Assembly (NCBI GenBank): GCA_017471885.1
Contig: JAFURI010000057.1
Span: 1-41,600 of the forward strand
Direction of reading: 5' to 3'
DNA length: 41,600 nt
DNA from: Clostridia bacterium
Lineage (GTDB): Bacteria > Bacillota > Clostridia > Christensenellales > Aristaeellaceae
Positions 7,140 through 15,739 of the stretch are shown here, one piece after another. Position numbers and translations under genes: made by a program. Each line of letters starts with the position of its first letter. Positions within the stretch are counted from its first letter, which is position 1. A model generated the notes under the pieces. It ran no database searches, had not been told where the DNA came from, and saw only the letters and a program-made list of their open reading frames with translations.

Positions 7140-9452
7140 ATGTTTGAAACCCTCGCCCCTGCGGGCAACCGGGAAGCCCTTGACCGGGCTGTAGCCGCCG
7201 GCGCTACGGCGGTCTATCTGGGATACGCTGCGTTTTCCGCCCGTGCGGGCGCAGGCAATTTTGACGAGGCGCAGCTGCGGGAGGCTGTGGCCTTTGCCCA
7301 TCTGCATCATGTACGCGTGCATGTGACGGTGAATACCCTCGTCAAGGACGGAGAGCTGGAGGGCGTGAAGGACGTGCTCCGCCTGCTCTGCTCCATTCCC
7401 GTGGACGCGGTGCTGGTGCAGGATCTGGGCGTATTGCGCATGGCGCGCAGATGCTTTCCGGAGCTGCCCGTCCATGCCAGCACGCAGATGGCGCTGCACA
7501 ATGCATCCGGCGTGCGCTGGTGCAGGGAGATGGGTATGACCCGTACCGTGCTGGCCCGGGAATGCATCCTTGACGAGATCGCTCTGGGCGCGAAGGAGGG
7601 CATCGAGATCGAGACCTTCTGCCACGGCGCGCAGTGCGTGGGCGTCAGTGGACAGTGTCTGTTCTCCTCCTTGATTGGCGGACGCTCCGGCAACCGCGGC
7701 CGGTGTGCTCAGCCCTGCCGTCTGCCCTATACCTACCGGGGCAAAACGGCGGCATGGCTGTCCCCAAGGGACGTATGCCTGAGGGACTATCTGCCGGAGC
7801 TCAAAAAGGCGGGCTCCATGTCCCTGAAGATCGAGGGCCGTCTGAAGCGCCCTGAGTACGTCGCCACGGTGGCGGGCAGCTACCGCAGGGCCGTGGATGC
7901 GCTGGAAAAGGGTGAATTCCGCCGGGCGGATGAGGATGAAAAGCGCGAGCTGCTGCAGATTTTCCAGCGCGGCGGCTTCATGCGCGGCTATGCCATGGGC
8001 GCGCAGGACGCAGGCGTGATTCATCCCGACAGGGTGAATCACGGCGGCGTGAGCATCGGTCGGGTGGAGATTGTGTCGGGCAAGCTGGCGCGGGTGCGGG
8101 TGACCATGACGCTTAACGACGGCGACGGGCTGCAGATCCGCGGCGGCGCGGGAGATCAGGAGATGATCTACGCCGGCAGGCCGGTGGAGGCGGGTGATAT
8201 CGCCGTGCTCCGCCTGAGGCCGGATATGCGGGTGAAGGCCGGGGACGAGGTGATCCGCATGACGGACGCCGCCCAGCTGGAAAAGGCCCGTGCGCTGGCG
8301 ATTCCGCCCATTCCGGCAGATATGACCCTGACCGCGCTGCCCGGACAGCCGCTGACGCTGACCGTCACCGACGGCGAAAGCTGGGCAACGGCGCAGGGGG
8401 AAACGGTCAGTCAGGCCCAGAAGCGGGCCATGACCGCGGAGGATGCACGCCGCAGTCTGGAAAAGACCGGCGATACGCCCTTCTGCCTGCGGGAGATGAC
8501 GGTGGAGACGGAGAACGCCTTTGTGCCTGTCTCCGCGCTCAATGCCCTGCGCCGCGAAGCGCTGGACAAGCTGGCGCAGCTGCGGACGGAGGCCTTTGCC
8601 CGTCCCGCCGTGCAGGAGAGGGCGGAGGATCCCCTGATCCTGCCCTCCGGCGATGTGCCGGAGATGGTGATCTTCCGCACCCCGGAGCAGTACGGGGCGG
8701 TGAAGGATCTGGATGCGCGCCTTGTGTGGTATCCGGAGGACTGGCGGGAGGATGCGCTGGAGCGCGGCCTTGAAAAGCTGCCGGAGGGAATCTGGCTGCA
8801 TCTGCCCATGGTGTGCGAGGAAGCCTCGCTGGAGATGATCCACAGCTTTGTGACCCGTCATCGGAAGAATCTGGGCGGCGTGGTGCTGGGCAGCGTGGGC
8901 CAAATGGGCCGGAAATGGCCCGTCTCCATGGGCGCAGGCACGGGCATACCGGTGATGAACCGCCGGGCCGCACAGCTTTTGTACGAGCAGGGATGCGAAT
9001 TCATTACCGCATCGCCGGAGCTGACCTCCGCTGAGCTGAATGCGCTGATGAAGGGGCGTCCGCCCATGGTTGTGCCCGGCTACGGACGCACCCAGCTGAT
9101 GCTTCTGCACCACTGCCCTGCCCGTACTTATCTGGGGCTGGAGAAGGGGCATAAGGCATGCCGGCTTTGCGATCAGCACAGCCCGGACAGTCTGGAGAAT
9201 ACCTGCCTGACCGACCGCAAGGGCTTCTCGTTCCCGCTGTTGCGGCTGAGGCTGCCCGAGGGCTGCCGGATCCGGCTGATGAACAGCCTGCCCACGGACA
9301 ATGCCCGCAGGGTGCGCACCTCCGGGTGGAGCGCGCTGCATGAGCTGACCGACGAAACGGGCGCGGCTCTGGATCAGGCGGCGCAGCTGATCGGCGGCGG
9401 ACAGGCTGATATGGAAACCACGGCAGGCCACTGGACGCGGCCTGTCGAGTGA
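7140..9452 (+). CDS. U32 family peptidase / tRNA-rRNA hydroxylation-type protein with DUF3656-like domain
   Basis: Member of the U32 'collagenase-like' family. Characterised bacterial relatives (RlhA, TrhP) take part in hydroxylation of RNA bases rather than proteolysis, so the peptidase name is historical. The N-terminal half has LAPAGNREALDRAV, the AVYLG strand and the signature with conserved cysteines CHGAQCVGVSGQC followed by RSGNRGRCAQPC (about residues 161-196). The latter cysteines are expected to bind an iron-sulfur cluster. The 770-residue length and second half (from about residue 350) match the long clostridial form carrying DUF3656. Co-transcribed with zapA (2-base gap); mutS2 follows after 24 bases. 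Confidence 0.9.
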   Translation: MFETLAPAGNREALDRAVAAGATAVYLGYAAFSARAGAGNFDEAQLREAVAFAHLHHVRVHVTVNTLVKDGELEGVKDVLRLLCSIPVDAVLVQDLGVLRMARRCFPELPVHASTQMALHNASGVRWCREMGMTRTVLARECILDEIALGAKEGIEIETFCHGAQCVGVSGQCLFSSLIGGRSGNRGRCAQPCRLPYTYRGKTAAWLSPRDVCLRDYLPELKKAGSMSLKIEGRLKRPEYVATVAGSYRRAVDALEKGEFRRADEDEKRELLQIFQRGGFMRGYAMGAQDAGVIHPDRVNHGGVSIGRVEIVSGKLARVRVTMTLNDGDGLQIRGGAGDQEMIYAGRPVEAGDIAVLRLRPDMRVKAGDEVIRMTDAAQLEKARALAIPPIPADMTLTALPGQPLTLTVTDGESWATAQGETVSQAQKRAMTAEDARRSLEKTGDTPFCLREMTVETENAFVPVSALNALRREALDKLAQLRTEAFARPAVQERAEDPLILPSGDVPEMVIFRTPEQYGAVKDLDARLVWYPEDWREDALERGLEKLPEGIWLHLPMVCEEASLEMIHSFVTRHRKNLGGVVLGSVGQMGRKWPVSMGAGTGIPVMNRRAAQLLYEQGCEFITASPELTSAELNALMKGRPPMVVPGYGRTQLMLLHHCPARTYLGLEKGHKACRLCDQHSPDSLENTCLTDRKGFSFPLLRLRLPEGCRIRLMNSLPTDNARRVRTSGWSALHELTDETGAALDQAAQLIGGGQADMETTAGHWTRPVE

Positions 9453-9476
9453 TACTGAACCATCGAGGATATTGTT

Positions 9477-11831
9477 ATGATGAAAGAAAGAACCCTCCGG
9501 GTGCTGGAGTTTACCAAGATCCGCGATATGCTGGCTGAAAAGGCGCTGACGGAGATGGGCGCGGAGCGCTGCCGGGCGCTGACTCCCTCCTGCAATCTGT
9601 CCGAGGTAAAGGCGTGGCAGCAGGAGACGGAGGAGGCTGCGGTGATCCTGCAGTACATGGGCGGACATCCCATGGCGTCCTTCCAGGACGTGAGGCCCTT
9701 CCTGGCGCTGGCAGACAAGGGCGCGACGCTGTCGCCCCGGGCGCTGCTGAATATCGCCGAGCTCCTGCGGGCTTCCCGCACGGCAAGGGACGCGCTGGTG
9801 ACGGAGCGGGACAACACGCCCATCCTCCGCAGCAAGGCGGAGGGGCTTTGCACGCTGCGTCATCTGGAGCAGGACATCACGGACGCCATCCTCTCCGAGG
9901 ATGAAATCGCCGACCGGGCTTCCGCCGAGCTGATGAACATCCGCCGTCACCTCAGGGGCGCGACGGAGCGCATCAAGGAAAAGCTCAACCAGATGTGCCG
10001 CAGCGCGGCCTTCCAGAAGTACCTGCAGGACGCCATTGTCACCATGCGCAACGACCGTTATGTGCTGCAGGTGAAGGCGGAGTACCGCTCCAGCGTCCCG
10101 GGCCTGGTACATGATCAGTCCGCCTCCGGTGCGACGCTGTTCATCGAGCCCATGGCTGCGGTGGAAATGGGCAACGAACTCAAGCAGTGGGAGCTGAAGG
10201 AAAAGATTGAGATCGAGCGCATTCTGGCGGCGCTTTCCGCCGAGGTTGCGCCCTATGCTGCGCAGCTGCGGGATACCATTGATCTGCTGGCGGAGCTGGA
10301 CTTTATCTTCGCCAAGGGTCTGCTATCCCGGGAGATGTTTGCCGTCACGCCCAGGCTGAACAGCGAAGGCCGCATCAACATCATCCGGGGCCGCCATCCG
10401 CTGATCGACCGGGAAAAGGTGGTGCCCTCCAACCTGTGGATGGGTACCGACTTTACCACGCTGGTGGTTACCGGTCCCAACACCGGCGGCAAGACGGTGA
10501 CGCTCAAGACGGTGGGCCTGTTCACGCTGATGGCGCAGGCGGGATTGCAGATTCCTGCGGATATCGGTACGGAGCTGGCAGTGTTCGAGCAGGTGTTTGC
10601 TGATATCGGCGACGAGCAGTCCATTGAGCAGAGCCTGTCCACCTTCTCCAGTCATATGGTGAACATTGTCAGCATCATGCATGAGGTCACGCCCCGGGAT
10701 CTGGTGCTGTTTGACGAATTGGGCGCGGGTACCGATCCCACCGAGGGCGCGGCGCTGGCACAGGCGATTCTGACAAGGCTGCTGCACATCCGCGTGCGGA
10801 CGCTGGCGACCACCCATTACAGCGAGCTCAAGGCCTTCGCGCTGTCCACCAAGGGCGTGGAGAATGCCTCCGTGGAGTTTGACGTGGAGACCCTGCGGCC
10901 CACCTACCGGCTGTCCATCGGCGTGCCCGGAAAGTCCAACGCCTTTGAGATCAGCCGTAAGCTGGGTTTGCCTGAAAACTTGATCGACGCGGCGAAGGAG
11001 CTGCTGTCCGGCGACAGCATCCGCTTTGAGGACGTCATTGCCAATGCAGAGTACCATCGTCAGGTGGCCGAGCGCGAGCGGGAGATAGCCCGTCAGGCCA
11101 GCATGGAGACCATCAAACTGCGCGACGAGGCGGAAAAGCTGCGCCGGGAGATGGAGGAGCGCCGCGAATCCGCCATGCGCAAGGCCAAGGAGGATGCGCG
11201 ACGCCTGATGGAGCAGACCCGCCGCGAGGCCGAAGGTATCATCAGCGACCTGAAGCGCATGAAGAAGGAGATGAAGTCTCCCGACGCGGAAACCAACGCC
11301 ATCCGCAAGCGCATTGAGGCGGGCGTGGACAGCCTGTCCGAGGGCCTGACCAGGAAGGTGGAAAACACCATGCCGCCCAAGACTGTGAAGCCCGGCGATC
11401 AGGTGGAGATCCTGACGCTGGGGCAGAAGGGCACGGTGCTGTCCGCTCCGGACCAGAAGGGCGAGGTGCAGCTGCAGGCCGGCATCATGAAGTTCAAGGC
11501 GCATCTCAGCCAGCTGCGGCTGATCCGCCAGGAGCAGCCCAAGCAGAAGGCGGTGGTCAAGACCAACACCGCAGCCATGACCCGCACGGTCAAAATGGAC
11601 TGCGACGTGCGCGGCATGACGCTGGACGAGGCCCTGAACGAGGTTGACCTGTACCTGAATCAGGCTGTGATGGCCGGTATGGGCGAGGTCAGCATCATCC
11701 ACGGCAAGGGTACGGGCGTGCTGCGCAGCGGTATCCAGCAGCACCTGAAGCGCCATATGCTGGTGAAGGAATACCGGCTGGGCGTGTTCGGCGAGGGCGA
11801 GAGCGGCGTGACCATCGTGACGCTGAAGTAA
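9477..11831 (+). CDS. mutS2: Endonuclease MutS2
   Basis: MutS-related ATPase without the mismatch-recognition domain. In Bacillota it rescues collided ribosomes and/or limits recombination through its C-terminal Smr domain. The 784-residue protein has a core/lever domain, an ATPase with Walker A GPNTGGKTVTLK (about residue 331) and Walker B LVLFDELGAGTDPTEG (about residue 410), a long charged coiled coil (about 510-620), a KOW-like segment (KPGDQVEILTLGQKGTV) and a C-terminal Smr domain with DVRGMTLDEAL and HGKGTGVLR. All expected motifs are present and length is normal. Two adjacent ATGs (9477, 9480) are possible. Confidence 0.96.
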   Translation: MMKERTLRVLEFTKIRDMLAEKALTEMGAERCRALTPSCNLSEVKAWQQETEEAAVILQYMGGHPMASFQDVRPFLALADKGATLSPRALLNIAELLRASRTARDALVTERDNTPILRSKAEGLCTLRHLEQDITDAILSEDEIADRASAELMNIRRHLRGATERIKEKLNQMCRSAAFQKYLQDAIVTMRNDRYVLQVKAEYRSSVPGLVHDQSASGATLFIEPMAAVEMGNELKQWELKEKIEIERILAALSAEVAPYAAQLRDTIDLLAELDFIFAKGLLSREMFAVTPRLNSEGRINIIRGRHPLIDREKVVPSNLWMGTDFTTLVVTGPNTGGKTVTLKTVGLFTLMAQAGLQIPADIGTELAVFEQVFADIGDEQSIEQSLSTFSSHMVNIVSIMHEVTPRDLVLFDELGAGTDPTEGAALAQAILTRLLHIRVRTLATTHYSELKAFALSTKGVENASVEFDVETLRPTYRLSIGVPGKSNAFEISRKLGLPENLIDAAKELLSGDSIRFEDVIANAEYHRQVAEREREIARQASMETIKLRDEAEKLRREMEERRESAMRKAKEDARRLMEQTRREAEGIISDLKRMKKEMKSPDAETNAIRKRIEAGVDSLSEGLTRKVENTMPPKTVKPGDQVEILTLGQKGTVLSAPDQKGEVQLQAGIMKFKAHLSQLRLIRQEQPKQKAVVKTNTAAMTRTVKMDCDVRGMTLDEALNEVDLYLNQAVMAGMGEVSIIHGKGTGVLRSGIQQHLKRHMLVKEYRLGVFGEGESGVTIVTLK

Positions 11832-11932
11832 GCCGGCGGGCTGTACATTTGATGGTTTTATTTCGGTTTGCAACAGGATTCGATCCGCGCCGTGCAGAAG
11901 GAAGGCGCGGGGTATAACGGAGGTGTGCTGCG

Positions 11933-12625
11933 GTGAAGGACAGGCCGTATATTCTGCTGGTAGACGACGATCCCAATATCAGCCGTCTGGTGCAGCTGTA
12001 TCTGGAAAAGGAGGGCTTCGAGGTCAGGACGGCTGACCGGGGCGACGACGCGATGAACGTCTTCCGCAAGATGCCGCCGGATCTGATGCTGCTGGACGTG
12101 ATGCTCCCCGGTCTGGACGGCTGGCAGGTGCTCAAGGCCGTGCGCAAGAGCAGCAGTATTCCGATTATTATGCTCACAGCCAAGGACGAGACCTTCGACA
12201 AGGTGCTGGGGCTGGAGCTGGGCGCGGACGACTACGTCACCAAGCCCTTTGATTCCAAGGAACTGGTGGCCCGCGTGAAGGCTGTGCTCCGCCGCACTCA
12301 GGGCGCGGAGGAGGAGAAGCAGGAGGGTTTGTCCTTCCCCGGTCTCACTGTCAGCCAGAGCCAGTACGAGGTGCACTACGAGGGCCGCAAGATCGACATG
12401 CCGCCCAAGGAGCTGGAGGTATTGTACTTCCTTGCCGCTCATCAGAATCAGGTTTTCACCCGCGAGCAGCTGCTGGAGCAGGTGTGGGGCTTCGATTTCT
12501 ACGGCGACAGCCGCACGGTGGACGTACATATCAAGCGCCTGCGGGAGAAGCTGCAGGGCAGCGAGAAGTACGGCTGGTGCATAAAAACAGTATGGGGCGT
12601 AGGCTACAAGTTTGAGCTGAAGTAA
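11933..12625 (+). CDS. OmpR/PhoB-family response regulator (GTG start)
   Basis: DNA-binding regulator of a two-component system with the kinase immediately downstream. The receiver domain has the acidic pocket (Asp12, Asp13), phosphoacceptor Asp55, Thr82 and Lys104. The C-terminal winged helix (about residues 135-230) has the OmpR-type signature DSRTVDVHIKRLREKL and ends GVGYKFELK. Start is GTG at 11933, with GGAGG 12 bases upstream; no in-frame ATG is better placed. The target genes are not evident. The kinase begins 12 bases after the stop. Confidence 0.93.
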   Translation: MKDRPYILLVDDDPNISRLVQLYLEKEGFEVRTADRGDDAMNVFRKMPPDLMLLDVMLPGLDGWQVLKAVRKSSSIPIIMLTAKDETFDKVLGLELGADDYVTKPFDSKELVARVKAVLRRTQGAEEEKQEGLSFPGLTVSQSQYEVHYEGRKIDMPPKELEVLYFLAAHQNQVFTREQLLEQVWGFDFYGDSRTVDVHIKRLREKLQGSEKYGWCIKTVWGVGYKFELK

Positions 12626-12637
12626 CGAGGAGTCGGC

Positions 12638-14077
12638 ATGTTCAAACGGATTATGGCAGTGGTCATGGCGGTGATCCTGATGGTGACGGTCTCCCTGACC
12701 GTCGTCAGCAGCGTAACGCTGCGCAACCAGCAGGTCAACAGCCGTCTGGAGGCGCTGACCAAGGAGGCGCGGGAGATCGCCTATCTGGCGTCGCGGATGA
12801 ACAGCGGCGGTACCCTCAGCTACTTTTTCGGCGGAGAAAACACGCTGAGCGCTTACATATCATGGAAGGCGCAGCAGGTCTATGCGGAGTACGGCGCATA
12901 CATCGTCATAGTGGACAGGCGCGGCAGGATCATGGACAACATGAACCTGACCACTGAGACCAACCCGGATTTTGCCGCGTCGCTGGACGGCTGGGAGATT
13001 ACCCAGGCGCTGGCGCTGCTGCTCAGCGGTGAGGAAATTTCCCTGCGCATGACGGTGGGTGATCTGGCTACCTTCACGGTGGGCGTGCCCTTTATGCAGC
13101 ACGACGTGGTGCTGGGCGCGGTGCTGATGCAGACCCCTGTGCAGCAGATCGAGGCTGAGGCGGGTGCGCTGATCATGAACGTGATCCTCATCGCCCTTGG
13201 CGCGATTCTGGCGGCGGCGCTGGGCATCTTCCTGTGTGTATGGGTGATGATGCGCCCCCTGAACGAGCTGACCCGGGCCTCCCGGGCCATGGCTGGGGGG
13301 GATTTCAACGCCCGGGTAAATACGGACGCAGGCACGCCGGAGATTACGGAACTGGCGGCTGCATTCAACTCCATGGCGGACAAGCTGGGCGAGGTGGAAA
13401 GCAACCGGCGGGAGTTTGTGGCCAATGTGAGCCACGAGCTGCGCAGTCCCATCACGTCCATCCGCGGCTTTGTGGAGGGCATGGAGGACGGCACCATCCC
13501 GCCGGAGGAGCATCCGCGGTATCTGGCGCTGGTGGGAGACGAAACACGCCGCCTGTCCAAGCTGATCGGCGATCTGCTGGCGCTGTCCCGGCTGGAGCGG
13601 GAGGACGTGGCGCTGGATTATTCCGACTTTGATATGAACGAGATGCTGCGCCGGGCCATCATCCGAAGGGTCAATGATCTGGAGGAGAAGCAGATGGAGA
13701 TCGACTGCCGCTTCTGCGAGGGCGCGTGCATGGTGCATGCGGACAGCGACCGGATCGAGCAGGTGGTGGTGAACCTGCTGGACAACGCCGTCAAGTTTAC
13801 GCCCGCAGGCGGGCAGATCACCCTGACGACGGAGGAAAGCCGGGGCGTGGTGACCGTGACCATTCAGGATAACGGCGCGGGCATCCTGCCGCAGGACAGG
13901 CCGAGGGTGTTCGAGCGGTTCTTTACGGCGGACAGGGCGCATACCGCCGGCAAGGGTACGGGTCTGGGGCTGTCCATCTGCCAGAGAATCATGGAGATGC
14001 ACGGTCAGCGTATCTGGCTCAAGGATACGCAGGAGGGCGCAGCCTTCGCTTTCACGCTGGAGAAGGCGGAACGCTGA
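12638..14077 (+). CDS. Sensor histidine kinase
   Basis: Membrane-bound partner of the upstream regulator. Residues 5-27 form the first membrane segment, followed by an extracytoplasmic sensor of about 145 residues with PAS/Cache-like features (AYIVIVDRRGRIM). The second membrane segment is at about 177-203, then HAMP (MMRPLNELTRASRAMAGGDF), HisKA with phospho-His266 in VSHELRSPITS, and a HATPase_c domain with the N box (LLDNAVKF), G1 (DNGAG) and G2 (GTGLGLS). Complete and of usual length at 479 residues. The chorismate mutase gene starts 24 bases later, so the pair may share a transcript with aromatic biosynthesis genes. Confidence 0.94.
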   Translation: MFKRIMAVVMAVILMVTVSLTVVSSVTLRNQQVNSRLEALTKEAREIAYLASRMNSGGTLSYFFGGENTLSAYISWKAQQVYAEYGAYIVIVDRRGRIMDNMNLTTETNPDFAASLDGWEITQALALLLSGEEISLRMTVGDLATFTVGVPFMQHDVVLGAVLMQTPVQQIEAEAGALIMNVILIALGAILAAALGIFLCVWVMMRPLNELTRASRAMAGGDFNARVNTDAGTPEITELAAAFNSMADKLGEVESNRREFVANVSHELRSPITSIRGFVEGMEDGTIPPEEHPRYLALVGDETRRLSKLIGDLLALSRLEREDVALDYSDFDMNEMLRRAIIRRVNDLEEKQMEIDCRFCEGACMVHADSDRIEQVVVNLLDNAVKFTPAGGQITLTTEESRGVVTVTIQDNGAGILPQDRPRVFERFFTADRAHTAGKGTGLGLSICQRIMEMHGQRIWLKDTQEGAAFAFTLEKAER

Positions 14078-14101
14078 CGTGGATACAGGGAGGAACGGAA
14101 G

Positions 14102-14386
14102 ATGAGGGAGCTGACGGAAATCCGCATGGATCTGGATCAGGTGGACCGGGAGATTGTGGCGCTGTTTGAAAAGCGCATGGGTCTTGCCGCGCAGGTAGCG
14201 GAGTACAAGATTGCAAAGGGCATGCCGGTGCTGGACCGCTCCCGGGAGGATATGGTGCTTCAATCCCGCATGTCCATGCTGGAGGACGGCCGTTTTGCGC
14301 CCGGCGTGCGGGAGCTTTTCGAATGCCTGATGGCGCTGAGCCGCCGCGAGCAGGAACGCCTTGTAAAGGAGGCGGAGCAATGCTGA
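14102..14386 (+). CDS. Chorismate mutase, AroQ type
   Basis: Stand-alone AroQ-class chorismate mutase converting chorismate to prephenate, the branch-point step to phenylalanine and tyrosine. The 94-residue all-helical protein has the class pattern: Arg in MRELTEIRMDLDQVDREIV, then LFEKRMGLAAQVAEYK, then PVLDRSREDMVL with the basic and acidic active-site residues of helix 2, and a Gln-Glu pair near the end (RREQERLV). GAGGAACGG precedes the ATG. It overlaps the shikimate kinase start by seven bases, giving a tightly coupled shikimate-pathway pair. Confidence 0.92.
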   Translation: MRELTEIRMDLDQVDREIVALFEKRMGLAAQVAEYKIAKGMPVLDRSREDMVLQSRMSMLEDGRFAPGVRELFECLMALSRREQERLVKEAEQC

Positions 14387-14895
14387 CCCGACACATTTTC
14401 ATCATCGGCATGCCGGGCAGCGGCAAGAGCAGTCTGGGCCGCAGGGTGGCCAATAATCTGCGCCTGCCCTATGTGGATATGGACGCGCGCATCACCCAGG
14501 CGCTGGGCTGCACCACCCAGGAGATCTTCGACCGCTACGGCGAGCAGGCCTTCCGCAATGCGGAGACCAACATGCTCATCCAGCTGACCCGGGAGGAGCC
14601 CAGCATCGTGTCCACCGGCGGCGGCACGGTGCTGCGGGAGAACAACCGCACCATCATGCGCAATCACGGCGTGATTGTCCTGATTGACCGCCCGCTGGAG
14701 GACATTATGTCCGATATCAAGCTGGATCGCCGTCCGCTGCTGGCCCAGAAGGGTCTGGGCGAGGTGGAACGGCTGTATCACGAACGCATTGAGATTTATC
14801 GCTCCGTGGCGGACGCGGTGCTGGACAACGGCCACGGCTATCATGCCGGCATGTACGGGCTGGAGAAGCTGATCCGCACCATGTTCAACGTGTGA
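14380..14895 (+). CDS. aroK: Shikimate kinase
   Basis: Phosphorylates shikimate to shikimate-3-phosphate with ATP. The 171-residue protein has the P-loop GMPGSGKSS (about residues 10-18), the shikimate-binding DMD motif (YVDMDARI), the Arg in GEQAFRNAE, the GGG motif (STGGGTVL) and the lid arginines in DRRPLLA, all as in the family. The start was set at the ATG with AAGGAGGCGGAGCA upstream, inside the chorismate mutase gene; an open frame extends further upstream but lacks sense as a kinase. Other shikimate-pathway genes are not in the window. Confidence 0.94.
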   Translation: MLTRHIFIIGMPGSGKSSLGRRVANNLRLPYVDMDARITQALGCTTQEIFDRYGEQAFRNAETNMLIQLTREEPSIVSTGGGTVLRENNRTIMRNHGVIVLIDRPLEDIMSDIKLDRRPLLAQKGLGEVERLYHERIEIYRSVADAVLDNGHGYHAGMYGLEKLIRTMFNV

Positions 14896-14914
14896 GCGCA
14901 AGGAGGCACCACCG

Positions 14915-15739
14915 ATGGATTATCAGTTTGAGCTCGTAGGCAAGATCGGCTCCATGGCGCTGATCCGCCGCGAGGACAAGGATATCGACTACAATATTTT
15001 TTCCCGTCTGGGCAGCGAGCTGAAGCCCGGCATGATCTGGGTCACCTCCGGCGCCACGGAGATCGGCCGTCTTGACTATATCAAGCGCACCGGGTGCGAG
15101 CTGTCCGGCGATCCCCTGCAGGACAAGACCGACTACGCCGCCCAGGGCCAGAGCATCCTGATGCAGAACTACCGGCAGTTTATTGCGCCGGAGTACGGCG
15201 TGAGGCAGCTGCTGGTGGAGCATCCCCACTTCAACGATCCGGAGAAGCGGGAGCACATCCGCAAGCTGCTGATCCGCGCCGCCCAGCAGAAGACCATCCC
15301 CATCGTGAACTACAACGACCCCGTCTGCGACGAGGAGAACCGCAAGATGGAGCTGGCCACCCGCCGTCAGATGGGCGGACTGGCCTACGAATGTGTGGAT
15401 AACGACGAAACCGCCGCCGTTATCGCCGATCTGGTCAAGGCGAAGACGCTGGTGCTGATGACCTCCACCGAGGGCATTTATCAGAATCCTGCCGATCCCT
15501 CCACGCTGGTGAGGGACGTGACAGGCAAAACTTACGAGGAAGTGGAAAATGCCGTGCGCAAGCTGCAGGCCAACTGCATCGGCGCCAGCCGTGCGGGAGC
15601 CAACGGCGCAAGGGCCAAGCTGGAGTACGCCCTGCAGTCCGTGAAGGGCGGCACCACGGTGATCATCGGCCATGCCCGCCACCGCCTCAGCGACCTGGTG
15701 AACGGCCGCGTGGCCTGCACCCGTATCGGAGTGGAATGA
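14915..15739 (+). CDS. Amino acid kinase superfamily protein, glutamate-5-kinase-like
   Basis: A 274-residue member of the amino acid kinase (aspartokinase/glutamate 5-kinase/UMP kinase) fold. Visible motifs follow the glutamate 5-kinase order: VTSGATEIGRL (where GK has VSSGAI), GQSILMQNYRQF, PIVNYNDPV (compare the NENDTV motif), VDNDETAAVIADLV (compare NDxLxAxVA) and LMTSTEGIYQNPADP. The first phosphate-binding lysine/glycine loop (ELVGKIGSMAL) is atypical. There is no PUA domain and no proA neighbour, so proline synthesis cannot be assumed; the substrate is unknown. AAGGAGG precedes the ATG. Its stop overlaps the following serine hydrolase start. Confidence 0.75.
   Translation: MDYQFELVGKIGSMALIRREDKDIDYNIFSRLGSELKPGMIWVTSGATEIGRLDYIKRTGCELSGDPLQDKTDYAAQGQSILMQNYRQFIAPEYGVRQLLVEHPHFNDPEKREHIRKLLIRAAQQKTIPIVNYNDPVCDEENRKMELATRRQMGGLAYECVDNDETAAVIADLVKAKTLVLMTSTEGIYQNPADPSTLVRDVTGKTYEEVENAVRKLQANCIGASRAGANGARAKLEYALQSVKGGTTVIIGHARHRLSDLVNGRVACTRIGVE

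Noticed and set aside
6156-10112. A 1318-codon open frame on the minus strand opposite cyclophilin, zapA, the U32 gene and mutS2
   Set aside because: It is antisense to well-recognised genes, has no protein-like motifs and a His/Gln/Arg/Leu-rich composition. GC-rich third positions commonly create such frames.
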